From positions 1 through 29,286 of the IMG/VR virus record IMGVR_UViG_3300021964_000351: a stretch of DNA of 29,286 bases. One strand, given 5' to 3'. Positions 1 to 7,762 of this stretch are shown one piece after another. Positions within the stretch are counted from its first letter, which is position 1, and the number at the start of each line of letters is the position of its first letter. The notes beneath the pieces are model-generated. The model searched no databases. It was not told where the DNA came from and was given only the letters and a program-made list of their open reading frames with translations. The position numbers were made by a program, and so were the translations under genes. Source of the stretch: a virus.

Positions 1-185
1 CTAAAAAAGGATTTACAATTATTGGAGATTATGATTATTCAGGTGTTATAGATCAGGGAAAATATCCTAATCCTCCTGTTAATGGGACTGGAAAAACAAG
101 AGGTGGATATAGTACACAATCACCTAAAGGTATGACTGAACCTACGCTGAATATGATTAGAAAGAAAATTAAGAAATTTATAGGG
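1..185. repeat. Direct terminal repeat, left copy (circular overlap)
   Basis: These bases match 29102-29286 with a constant offset of 29101. The only difference I find is A at 59 versus G at 29160, which is the third base of a glycine codon (GGA/GGG). The repeat lies inside a protein-coding gene that reads continuously across the join. It therefore marks a circularly closed assembly or a terminally redundant, circularly permuted genome. Confidence 0.95.
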
Positions 186-194
186 AGACTATAA
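1..194 (+). CDS. HK97 gp10-like neck/tail-completion protein, C-terminal part
   Basis: This is the end of the gene that begins at 28942 and crosses the circular join. The frame here uses codons from position 3 and stops with TAA at 192-194, overlapping the tape measure ATG at 194 (TAATG). The visible part ends in a basic helix (RKKIKKF). Joined to the right-hand copy, the protein is 117 residues. The full description is given with the 28942 entry. Confidence 0.8.
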   Translation, partial: KKGFTIIGDYDYSGVIDQGKYPNPPVNGTGKTRGGYSTQSPKGMTEPTLNMIRKKIKKFIGRL

Positions 195-2149
195 TGGCTA
201 TACCAATAAAAGCCGCATTAACATTATCAAGTAAAGCATTTAATTTAGGAATGAAAGGTGCTAGTAAGGCTGTAGGCGGTCTTGTATTTGCATTTAAGGC
301 TTTAGCACTAGCAATACCAGTAGCAACTGGATTGTTTACAGCCTTAATAGCCAGACAAACACAAATTATAGATCGTATTGGTAAGGTTTCTACAACTACA
401 GGTGTAGCAACAAGTACATTACAAAAATTCGGTTTTGCAGCCGAAATCGCAGGTGTAAGTACAGATCAGGCCCAAGTTGCATTACGTAGATTTAGTAGAA
501 GATTAGGTGAAGCTCAAAAAGGTACAGGAGAATTATTACCAGCACTTAAAAAGTTAGGAATAGAAACAAGAAAGAATGACGGCACATTTAAGAGTGCTGA
601 AGAGGTTTTATTAGAATTTGCAGATGGTATTGCAAACACAGAAGGCGCAAGTGCCAAATTAGCATTAGCATTTAAGGCCTTCGATAGTGAAGGCGCCGAA
701 CTTGTAGGAGTACTTAATGAAGGTAGTGCCGCTATGCTGGAAATGTTCGGTAAAGCAGAGGCTTTAGGTGCTGTACTAAGCAGATCAGCAATTCAAGGTG
801 TAGAAGATTTTAATGATTCTTTTACAGAACTACAAACATTATTAAATGGAGTTGCAAACCAACTGACAGCCGCATTAGCACCAGCATTAAAATTAGTTAC
901 AGATGAATTAATTGACTTTATAATGAAAGGTTCAAAAGAATTTGGCTCTTTTGAAAGTCTAGCAGAAGTAATGGCAGTAGGTATTGTAGATGCAGTAGAA
1001 TTAATTGTGACAGCATTTATGAATTTAACACAATCTGTAGTAGATTTCGTAAATGATTTTAGATTTTATGCAAAATCTCTAGGATTTAGAGATTTGACAG
1101 CTGAAGCACAGTTGTTTCAAGATGTGTTAGATACCACAAATGAAGAACTTACAAAAATAGGTGGCGGCAAACCTTTAGATAGATTAATCAGTAAAACAGG
1201 TTTAGCATCAGCGGCATTCGAAATATTAGAAAGAGCCATGGCTAGTGGTAGTTCAGTTGGCATGGGTATGATAGCTGAAGATATAATAAGATTCGTTGAA
1301 AATTTTGAGAAAATTAACAAAGCAGTAAATGAAGTACAAGCCAGCGGAGAAAAAAATGCATTTAGACAAAATGTAGCATTAAAAGAAGCCAATAAATTAG
1401 TACAAGAAAACCTTGATATAGTAAGAGACGCCTTAGCATCACAAGTATATGCAAATGATCAAATTACATTTAGCAAAGATACATATAACGTTATTTTAGG
1501 CATCCTTAAGAAAATGAGAGATGCAATTATTAAGAAAAATGAAGATACTGATGACGGTAATGAAGATTTAGAAAAAGAACTATCTTTATATGAAAAAATA
1601 TTAAATAAATTAAATCAAATTAATGGTGAAAAGATAGTAGATGATAATTTTGTTGAACGGTTAAAAGCAAGATTAGATCCAGTAGAAAGATTAGCAAAAA
1701 CATTAGAAGACGGACTAGTAGGTGCAGTAAACAAATTTGAAGATGCATTAGCACAAGGATTAATAGATGGTAAAGCAGATTTTGCCGCATTTGGTGACTT
1801 TATTAAACAAACACTAGCAAAAGCATTCGTGCAAAGATTTGTCACAGGACCTATATTAGCCGCATTTGGATTAGCAAGTGGTGGACCAGCAAAAGCAGGG
1901 CAACCATATATCGTAGGAGAGGAAGGACCGGAGCTCTTTATACCTAAAAATTCAGGAACGGTTATTCCTAATGATGAAACAATGAGTATAATGGGTGCTA
2001 GAGGACAGGGTATGAATGGTGGTAGCACCACTGTAAATTATAATATACAGGCAGTTGACGCACCTTCGTTCCAGCAACTAGTTGCAAGAGACCCAGAATT
2101 TATATTTAACGTAAGCAGAGCAGGTGCTCGTAGAACACCTGGAGGGTAA
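194..2149 (+). CDS. Tail tape measure protein
   Basis: A 651-residue protein that should set tail length and help deliver DNA. The N-terminal 60 residues contain a hydrophobic stretch (GGLVFAFKALALAIPVATG). The middle is long, charged and helix-rich. Near residues 562-590 lies the GGPAKAGQPYIVGEEGPELF segment typical of the C-terminal part of lambda gpH-like and related siphophage tape measures. By the usual rule of about 0.15 nm per residue, this suggests a tail of roughly 100 nm (an inference). GGGAG lies upstream of the ATG, which overlaps the preceding stop by one base. It follows the chaperone G/GT and gp10-like genes, as expected for a long-tailed phage. No lysozyme or peptidase domain is recognised. 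Confidence 0.93.
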   Translation: MAIPIKAALTLSSKAFNLGMKGASKAVGGLVFAFKALALAIPVATGLFTALIARQTQIIDRIGKVSTTTGVATSTLQKFGFAAEIAGVSTDQAQVALRRFSRRLGEAQKGTGELLPALKKLGIETRKNDGTFKSAEEVLLEFADGIANTEGASAKLALAFKAFDSEGAELVGVLNEGSAAMLEMFGKAEALGAVLSRSAIQGVEDFNDSFTELQTLLNGVANQLTAALAPALKLVTDELIDFIMKGSKEFGSFESLAEVMAVGIVDAVELIVTAFMNLTQSVVDFVNDFRFYAKSLGFRDLTAEAQLFQDVLDTTNEELTKIGGGKPLDRLISKTGLASAAFEILERAMASGSSVGMGMIAEDIIRFVENFEKINKAVNEVQASGEKNAFRQNVALKEANKLVQENLDIVRDALASQVYANDQITFSKDTYNVILGILKKMRDAIIKKNEDTDDGNEDLEKELSLYEKILNKLNQINGEKIVDDNFVERLKARLDPVERLAKTLEDGLVGAVNKFEDALAQGLIDGKADFAAFGDFIKQTLAKAFVQRFVTGPILAAFGLASGGPAKAGQPYIVGEEGPELFIPKNSGTVIPNDETMSIMGARGQGMNGGSTTVNYNIQAVDAPSFQQLVARDPEFIFNVSRAGARRTPGG

Positions 2150-2152
2150 GCA

Positions 2153-2797
2153 ATGAGCATCCAGAGTCTTATAGATATTGCTAGTGAAATAGAAATAGAT
2201 AGACGTGAGAATTATGCAGGTATTATAAGCAGAAGCGGAAAATACAAAACATCAGATACAAATATAAATGTATTTAGGTTTAACATATCTCCTTCACAGG
2301 GTTTAAAATACAGTGAAAATCAAGCTCTACTAGTAGATTGTGATCAAACAAATGTACTAACAACAAGTAATGTAAGTCTTAATAATAATACAGGAATGAA
2401 TTATTTAACAGCAAACATGCACGGTCAAACAAACAATGCTATATCAGTAGTAGGCTTTAATGGCAGAGACATATACTTAGATACTACTGGTGCAACAGGA
2501 TCAGGTCAGATATTTCAAGCAGGGGATTATTTACAACCGCTAGGAAACACAAACACTTATGCTTATACATATACAGTAAGACAAAGTGTTCCTTTTAGCA
2601 GTTCAGGCAGTAATGTATTAGTTCAATTACACAGACCTATACTAGAACAAGACGGTGTAACTATTATAGGCAGTGGATTAAGATTAGGTAATGATGTAAG
2701 ATTTAATGTAAAATTAGCAAATCCTGTACGTTATACTGTAAATCCAGGCGATAATTTAGTTATAGATACTATAGAACTTGTGGAGGTAATCACATAA
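2153..2797 (+). CDS. Minor tail protein, paralog A
   Basis: A 214-residue, beta-rich protein directly behind the tape measure, in the position of the lambda gpM / distal-tail region. It is clearly related to the next gene. Both carry GxYKTxD, a GDYLQP/GDFIQP block, a conserved middle (RPIL...GxTI), a late NDVRF/KNVRF block and the same C-terminal ending (ELVEVIT versus EMIEVIL). The pair therefore looks like a tandem duplication. Its stop overlaps the next start by one base (TAATG), so translation is probably coupled. The role as a tail-tip structural protein comes from position; I do not recognise a named domain. Confidence 0.75.
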   Translation: MSIQSLIDIASEIEIDRRENYAGIISRSGKYKTSDTNINVFRFNISPSQGLKYSENQALLVDCDQTNVLTTSNVSLNNNTGMNYLTANMHGQTNNAISVVGFNGRDIYLDTTGATGSGQIFQAGDYLQPLGNTNTYAYTYTVRQSVPFSSSGSNVLVQLHRPILEQDGVTIIGSGLRLGNDVRFNVKLANPVRYTVNPGDNLVIDTIELVEVIT

Positions 2798-3534
2798 TGG
2801 CAACATCACCAACAGGACTAATGAAGTTATTAACAAGACCAACTTATGTACAGTTCTATTTAAACAGGACGCCTGCTAAAACAACTTCAATGAGTGGACA
2901 TTATAAAACAAAAGACAATACTGGAAACCCGGTTTATACCTTTAAATTTGCAACACATGAGGGATTTCAGTACAGTACAGAAACAGGATTAAGACCTTTT
3001 ATAGAAGATTTATATGCCAGAACAGGTACTGAGAACGAAGAATTAATTGCATTATTTGACGATAATACAAGTACATATGATTTAACAACTTATAATGGTG
3101 CCTTAACTGAAGCACAACAAGCTCAATTAAGGGTAATTAATGTAGGAAATAGTTATTCTGTAAGCCTACCGCATCCATACGTTGAAGTAAATACGGACGG
3201 AGTTACAGGTTCTCCTAGTGGTTTATTGTTTAAAAAAGGAGACTTTATCCAACCTAGAGGTCCTATTGATACATATAGATATCCATATCAGGTTATTGAA
3301 GACATATCATACTCAGAAAATGCTAATATAGGAGTAATGGTTAATAGGCCTATAATATCACAAACAGGTATAACATTTGGTGGAGGTAGTGGTCCTTACT
3401 ATAGTGGCGGATTATGGGCAGGAAAAAACGTAAGGTTTATCACAAAAGTAACAAAGTTACCTACATACAGTATTGTACCGCATGACAGAGTCAAATTTAA
3501 TGGAGATTTTGAGATGATAGAGGTAATTCTATAA
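2797..3534 (+). CDS. Minor tail protein, paralog B
   Basis: A 245-residue protein that aligns with the preceding gene over most of its length (HYKTKDNTG, KKGDFIQPRGP, NRPIISQTGITF, KNVRF, EMIEVIL). It is longer because of an insertion around residues 60-115. Both copies are intact and diverged at DNA level, so this is an old duplication that likely gave two different rings or layers at the distal tail. It overlaps its neighbours by one base on each side. The function is inferred from position between the tape measure and the tail hub genes. Confidence 0.75.
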   Translation: MATSPTGLMKLLTRPTYVQFYLNRTPAKTTSMSGHYKTKDNTGNPVYTFKFATHEGFQYSTETGLRPFIEDLYARTGTENEELIALFDDNTSTYDLTTYNGALTEAQQAQLRVINVGNSYSVSLPHPYVEVNTDGVTGSPSGLLFKKGDFIQPRGPIDTYRYPYQVIEDISYSENANIGVMVNRPIISQTGITFGGGSGPYYSGGLWAGKNVRFITKVTKLPTYSIVPHDRVKFNGDFEMIEVIL

Positions 3535-4196
3535 TGGCTACAACAATAACACCAGTACAAGGTACACACATAAGCAGTTGTCTCTTGATTGAGTTAACAT
3601 TAGATGCAACAACATACTATATCAGTAGTGCATATAAGCCTGTCACGTACGACAGCAACACTTATACTGAATTAGGCTCTTTAATACAAGTATCAGACAT
3701 TGCAGAAGACGTTAGGACAACTAATGGTGATATAAGTGTTGTACTTAGTGGTATACCCAGCGAACAAGATTATTTAAGTCTTATATTAACTAGTAAAATT
3801 AAAGGTGGTGAAATAAAAATATACAGAGCATTTTATGATTTAATCACACACGAAATAGATACATCTGAAGTATATTTAAGATTTAGCGGAGTAATAACTA
3901 ATTTTGCAATATCAGAAGAATTTACACCAGGCACAGAATTAAGTAATAGTGTTACAATAACGTGTGCAAGTATAAACAGCCTTTTAGAAAACAGAATAAG
4001 CGGACAACGAACAAACCCTGACGACAGAGCAAGATTGTTCCCTAATGATGCAGTATTTGACAGAGTACCTGAATTATATAACATATCCTTTGACTTTGGT
4101 AAAGAGTATCAATCAGGTGGTGGCGGATATGGTGGCGGCGGTGGCGGCGGTGGCCGTGGCGGTGGTGGAAATAAACGTGCCGTGATGAGAAGATAA
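3534..4196 (+). CDS. Minor tail/hub-associated protein (gpL/DUF2163-like)
   Basis: A 220-residue protein in the position of lambda gpL or the DUF2163 hub protein. It shows a beta-rich N-terminus and an R(I)SGQRTNPDDRARLFPNDAVFDRVP segment around residues 155-180. That segment resembles the RRTNPxDHxxFFPGD pattern I associate with marine phage tail proteins. The last 30 residues are almost pure glycine, ending in a basic patch (NKRAVMRR). Such a tail could be flexible or partly disordered. It overlaps both neighbours by one base. The family call is moderate, resting on motif and gene order. Confidence 0.65.
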   Translation: MATTITPVQGTHISSCLLIELTLDATTYYISSAYKPVTYDSNTYTELGSLIQVSDIAEDVRTTNGDISVVLSGIPSEQDYLSLILTSKIKGGEIKIYRAFYDLITHEIDTSEVYLRFSGVITNFAISEEFTPGTELSNSVTITCASINSLLENRISGQRTNPDDRARLFPNDAVFDRVPELYNISFDFGKEYQSGGGGYGGGGGGGGRGGGGNKRAVMRR

Positions 4197-4651
4197 TGAA
4201 AGTCAGAAACGCAAAAATACAAGACTACGATGATATAAAGCGGTTAATGATAGATTTTGCTAACTTTAATCCAGTAGAAGATTTACAAAATCCACAATAT
4301 GATTACAATTATGTAAATCAAGTTATAGACCATATCCTTAAAACAGGAATAGCTCTGGTATGTGAGCATAATGGTGCAGTAGTAGGTATGCTATTAGCAA
4401 CTATACAGGGAGATTTGTGGTTACCACATGTTAAACGTATGACAGAAGTAGCATGGTGGGTAGAAGAACGATACAGAGGTACAAGTGCCGGAGCAAGATT
4501 ACTTAACAGATACATAGCAATAGGCATAGAAGCAAAAGATAAAGGACACATAAGTTCCTTTACATTAACAACACTAGCAAGTACACCTGATCTTAAATTA
4601 GATCAAAGAGGCTGGGAAGCAATAGATTACAACTGGTGTTATAGAGGATAA
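4196..4651 (+). CDS. GNAT-family N-acetyltransferase
   Basis: A 151-residue protein of typical single-domain GNAT size. Residues 85-102 give the beta4 strand plus the acetyl-CoA pyrophosphate loop (VAWWVEERYRGTSAGARLL), with RGTSAG as the R/QxxGxG/A-type loop at about 94-99. A central strand (ALVCEHNGAVVGMLLA) precedes it, as expected for the fold. It sits inside the tail-tip operon between the L-like and J-like genes, where lambda carries the K peptidase. It overlaps the upstream stop and is only 3 bases from the next start, so it is co-expressed with tail genes. The substrate is unknown: a tail protein, a host surface amine or a host protein are all possible. Confidence 0.85.
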   Translation: MKVRNAKIQDYDDIKRLMIDFANFNPVEDLQNPQYDYNYVNQVIDHILKTGIALVCEHNGAVVGMLLATIQGDLWLPHVKRMTEVAWWVEERYRGTSAGARLLNRYIAIGIEAKDKGHISSFTLTTLASTPDLKLDQRGWEAIDYNWCYRG

Positions 4652-4654
4652 ACA

Positions 4655-6775
4655 ATGGCAGTATTTACATACATAGCAACTACAATCGCAGGTGCATTAG
4701 GTGGCGGGTTTTTTGCTACATTGGCAGGTAGTATTATAGCAGGTGGTATAGCATATGGTACAGCAAGAGCATTAGGTGTATTTGAAGCACCTAAAATGGA
4801 TAATAATGATCCAGGCACAAGTATTCAGTTACCCCCAGCAACAGACAACAAATTACCTATATTATATGGCCAAGCATTTACATCAGGACCTATATTTGAT
4901 GCCGCTATAAGTAATGAAAACCAAACAATGACATACTGTATCGCATTGTCAGAAGAAACACAAACAGGTACATTTAGTTGTAGTCAAGTGTTTATGAATG
5001 ACGTAGAACTTATATTCTCTGGTAATACTGTAATAAGTCACAGAGACCCTAACCAAAGTACAGCAACTACATATAATGGTAAAGTCAGAGTTAATATATA
5101 TCAGGGTGGTAGTGCAGGATCAGATGTTATATTCCCAGTATCAGGCACAGGTAGTAGTACAGCCGCAAGTGCTATAGTACCGCATTGGGGAGTAAACCAT
5201 ACAGCCAATGCAATGGTATATGCTGTACTACAAATAGATTATGATGCTGAAAACGGATTAACTGGATTACCACAAATGACGTTTAAGATGAATAATAGTC
5301 TTAATAATCCAGGGGAAGTATTGCATGATTATTTAACATCAGATCGTTATGGTGCAGGTTTAAGTACAGCTCAATTAGATGTAAACACATTTACAGGCAC
5401 AGCCAACACACAAATGAAAGGATACTGTAATGAACTAGTAAGTTATACAAATAATTCAAATGTAAGCACAACAAATGCCAGATATCAAATTAATGGTATG
5501 TTAAGTTCATTTAACGCAGTTAGCAATAATATAGATGAAATATGTCAGGCAAGTGCTACTTTCTTTACATTTAATCCTAAAAAAGGACAATTTGCCGCAA
5601 TACCTAACAGAGCATTAAGTACTGCAGAATTAAATAATTGTTTAACATACAATGATGATAATATAGTAAGTAAAATAGATATTAGCAGTACAGAACTATA
5701 TTCTTTATATAATGGTGTTGAGGTATCTTTTATGGATAACACCAGGAAAGACCAAACAAATACAATTAAAGTTACTACACCTGGAAGTGACAGGAACTCT
5801 AATGAACCAGATAATACATTAACATATACATTAAATATGATTAATGACAATATAAGAGCAGAAAGATTAGCCAATATTGATCTTAATCAGAGCAGAGTAG
5901 GAACAGTTATACAATTTAGTGCAGATTTTAGTGGTATGCAATCAGATGTAGGAGATGTTATAAAGCTCACTAATAGTCTATATGGATGGACCGATAAGTT
6001 ATTTAGAATTATGAGAGTAACAGAAGTGCAAGGGGAATCTGGTATGATTTCAGCACAAATATCAGCATTAGAGTATAGTGCAGATTATTATACCAATCCT
6101 GTTAGTGTAGAAACGCCAGAATTAGGATTGGTAGATTTGCCCAGATTACCAATCATAGGGCCTATTTATATACCTGAAATGTATGGAGGCACATACTCTA
6201 ATGTAAGCGCCTTGCCAGGCGGTGTATTTGGTAATGTTATAGTAAATGATGTTATGAAAACATTTGGTGCAGGTACTCAGTTAGCAGATAATCCTGCCAA
6301 CAAAGCATTAGGTAACGCAGATAGTTCTTTTAATGTCCCACCTGCAAACATATTATTATCAGAAGAACTATATGATACAGATGGAGTAAATTTAGGAGAT
6401 TATGAATTAACTGTGGTAGCACAACCAGGCGGAACAGCAAGTGGTCTTAGTTATAACTATGGGCTCAGAGGCAACGTAGATGTTGTATGGGCAAATGCTA
6501 CAGCAACACATAATCAGAGTATATCAACAAGTATGGAATTTAATAGTATCCCAGACGGTAATCCGCCTACAAGTATAGGTTTAGCAAAAAAAATGACACT
6601 GACAAGAGATGGAGCTACTGGTGAGGGTAATCCACCTTTAGCAGATGATTACTTTCCTGCAAATGCCACAATTAAATTAGAAGGTTATAATGATTTAGAT
6701 ACAACTCCTGCAACAAGACAAATTGGTAATATGGGATATCAGTTCTTAAGAGTTACAAAAGGTGAGAAAGAATAA
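4655..6775 (+). CDS. Tail tip / host-specificity protein (J-like)
   Basis: A 706-residue protein with a hydrophobic, glycine/alanine-rich N-terminus (residues 5-42) that resembles the membrane-like start of lambda gpI-type proteins. It is followed by a beta-rich body (IQLPPATDNKLPILYGQAF, ISNENQTMTYCIALSEETQTG) of the kind seen in marine phage tail tip proteins. Its position behind the hub genes and ahead of the fibre agrees with a central tip protein. It overlaps the next gene by one base. The I/J-like combination is an inference; no enzymatic motif is visible. Confidence 0.75.
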   Translation: MAVFTYIATTIAGALGGGFFATLAGSIIAGGIAYGTARALGVFEAPKMDNNDPGTSIQLPPATDNKLPILYGQAFTSGPIFDAAISNENQTMTYCIALSEETQTGTFSCSQVFMNDVELIFSGNTVISHRDPNQSTATTYNGKVRVNIYQGGSAGSDVIFPVSGTGSSTAASAIVPHWGVNHTANAMVYAVLQIDYDAENGLTGLPQMTFKMNNSLNNPGEVLHDYLTSDRYGAGLSTAQLDVNTFTGTANTQMKGYCNELVSYTNNSNVSTTNARYQINGMLSSFNAVSNNIDEICQASATFFTFNPKKGQFAAIPNRALSTAELNNCLTYNDDNIVSKIDISSTELYSLYNGVEVSFMDNTRKDQTNTIKVTTPGSDRNSNEPDNTLTYTLNMINDNIRAERLANIDLNQSRVGTVIQFSADFSGMQSDVGDVIKLTNSLYGWTDKLFRIMRVTEVQGESGMISAQISALEYSADYYTNPVSVETPELGLVDLPRLPIIGPIYIPEMYGGTYSNVSALPGGVFGNVIVNDVMKTFGAGTQLADNPANKALGNADSSFNVPPANILLSEELYDTDGVNLGDYELTVVAQPGGTASGLSYNYGLRGNVDVVWANATATHNQSISTSMEFNSIPDGNPPTSIGLAKKMTLTRDGATGEGNPPLADDYFPANATIKLEGYNDLDTTPATRQIGNMGYQFLRVTKGEKE

Positions 6776-7161
6776 TGTATAGAACCGTATACGAAAAAGC
6801 AACAGGTAGAATAATAATTTGCAGAACTATGAGCGACGAATTACTTGCTGAAAGATTATCAAGAAATACAGATCAGGGTGCTTTAAATGTATTTACAGAA
6901 GATGTAAATAATTTTAAAGTAGATTTAGATACATTAACAATAGTTGCAAACCCTATAACTGAAGATTTAAATCACTGGTTAAGAACTAAACGCAAAGCAG
7001 ATTTAATGAGTTGCGATTGGACACAAACAACAGATGCACCTCTCACAGATAGTAAAAAAGCTGAATGGGCTACATATAGACAACAATTAAGAGATATGCC
7101 AGAGACATATCCAAATGTCACAGATAAAAATAATGTAACCTGGCCTAATAAACCTTCTTAA
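6775..7161 (+). CDS. Small protein with phage tail assembly chaperone-type C-terminus
   Basis: A 128-residue protein. The C-terminal half carries RKADLMSCDWTQTTDAPL followed by WATYRQQLRDMPETYPN. This matches the RxxLLxxCDWTQxxDAPL...WxxYRQxLRDxP signature of the Phage_tail_APC family (tail assembly chaperone of fibre or tip proteins). The N-terminal half is not recognised. It is translationally coupled to the J-like gene (TAATG) and lies just before the fibre block. That placement supports a role in assembling the tip or fibre. Confidence 0.75.
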   Translation: MYRTVYEKATGRIIICRTMSDELLAERLSRNTDQGALNVFTEDVNNFKVDLDTLTIVANPITEDLNHWLRTKRKADLMSCDWTQTTDAPLTDSKKAEWATYRQQLRDMPETYPNVTDKNNVTWPNKPS

Positions 7162-7170
7162 AAATTGTAG

Positions 7171-7246
7171 AAAAGGATAAATACTAGTACAAATTAAGGT
7201 TATATGCGAACACGCATATATCAAGTTCCAATAGGAGACGAGCATC
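7171..7246 (+). promoter_or_regulatory. Fibre-operon leader: GGATAAATA element and 8-bp hairpin
   Basis: The first gap of more than about 15 bases in the tail operon. GGATAAATA lies at 7175-7183. A perfect 8-bp stem follows (TATATGCG at 7201-7208, AACA loop, CGCATATA at 7213-7220), then an AGGAGA ribosome-binding site before the ATG at 7247. The 13-mer GATAAATACTAGT at 7176-7188 also occurs at 18419-18431 upstream of the large terminase. Promoter or RNA-processing function is an inference. Confidence 0.5.
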
Positions 7247-7753
7247 ATGAGTGGAAGACTACTATCATTCTCAAATTACGTGGGTGGGGCAGATAACGTA
7301 CAAGTTATCGAATTATTCCCATCTACTCAGCAAACATTTACATACGATTTCAATACCAGTATATCAGGATATACATTTGCGGCAGATTATCAAACAATCA
7401 TAGTTGACACTATGACATATAATACAACAGATGGGCAACCTAACTTTACAACAAGTGCTGTATTAGGAAGTTATGCAAATGCCGAAGTAGACGCCGCAAA
7501 TATCAATGTTTTAGATGCTAGTCTAGGTACTGTTAATTTAACAATTCCTGCTCAAAGATATACAGGTAATATTATACCAGATGCTCGAACAAATGTACCA
7601 ATCACGGTATTGTCTTTTAAATGGACCAATACAACACCTACACCTAATACAACAGAATCGCATAGATGGGCTATAATAGAACGATACGAACCAGATGTAG
7701 TTATAGGTGATCCAACATTAGGCGCAGGATTTACAGCAATACCAACTTCATAG
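7247..7753 (+). CDS. Putative virion structural protein
   Basis: A 168-residue, beta-rich protein rich in Thr, Asn and Ala. No named domain is recognised. It contains SGYTFAADYQTIIVDTMTY and a C-terminal SHRWAIIERYEPD segment. The first half resembles small structural proteins that sit before fibres in marine phages, but I cannot name the family. It begins a new unit after a leader with a hairpin and a GATAAATA element, and is followed after 9 bases by the giant fibre gene. A role at the fibre base is inferred from position. Confidence 0.6.
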   Translation: MSGRLLSFSNYVGGADNVQVIELFPSTQQTFTYDFNTSISGYTFAADYQTIIVDTMTYNTTDGQPNFTTSAVLGSYANAEVDAANINVLDASLGTVNLTIPAQRYTGNIIPDARTNVPITVLSFKWTNTTPTPNTTESHRWAIIERYEPDVVIGDPTLGAGFTAIPTS

Positions 7754-7762
7754 GGGACTATA

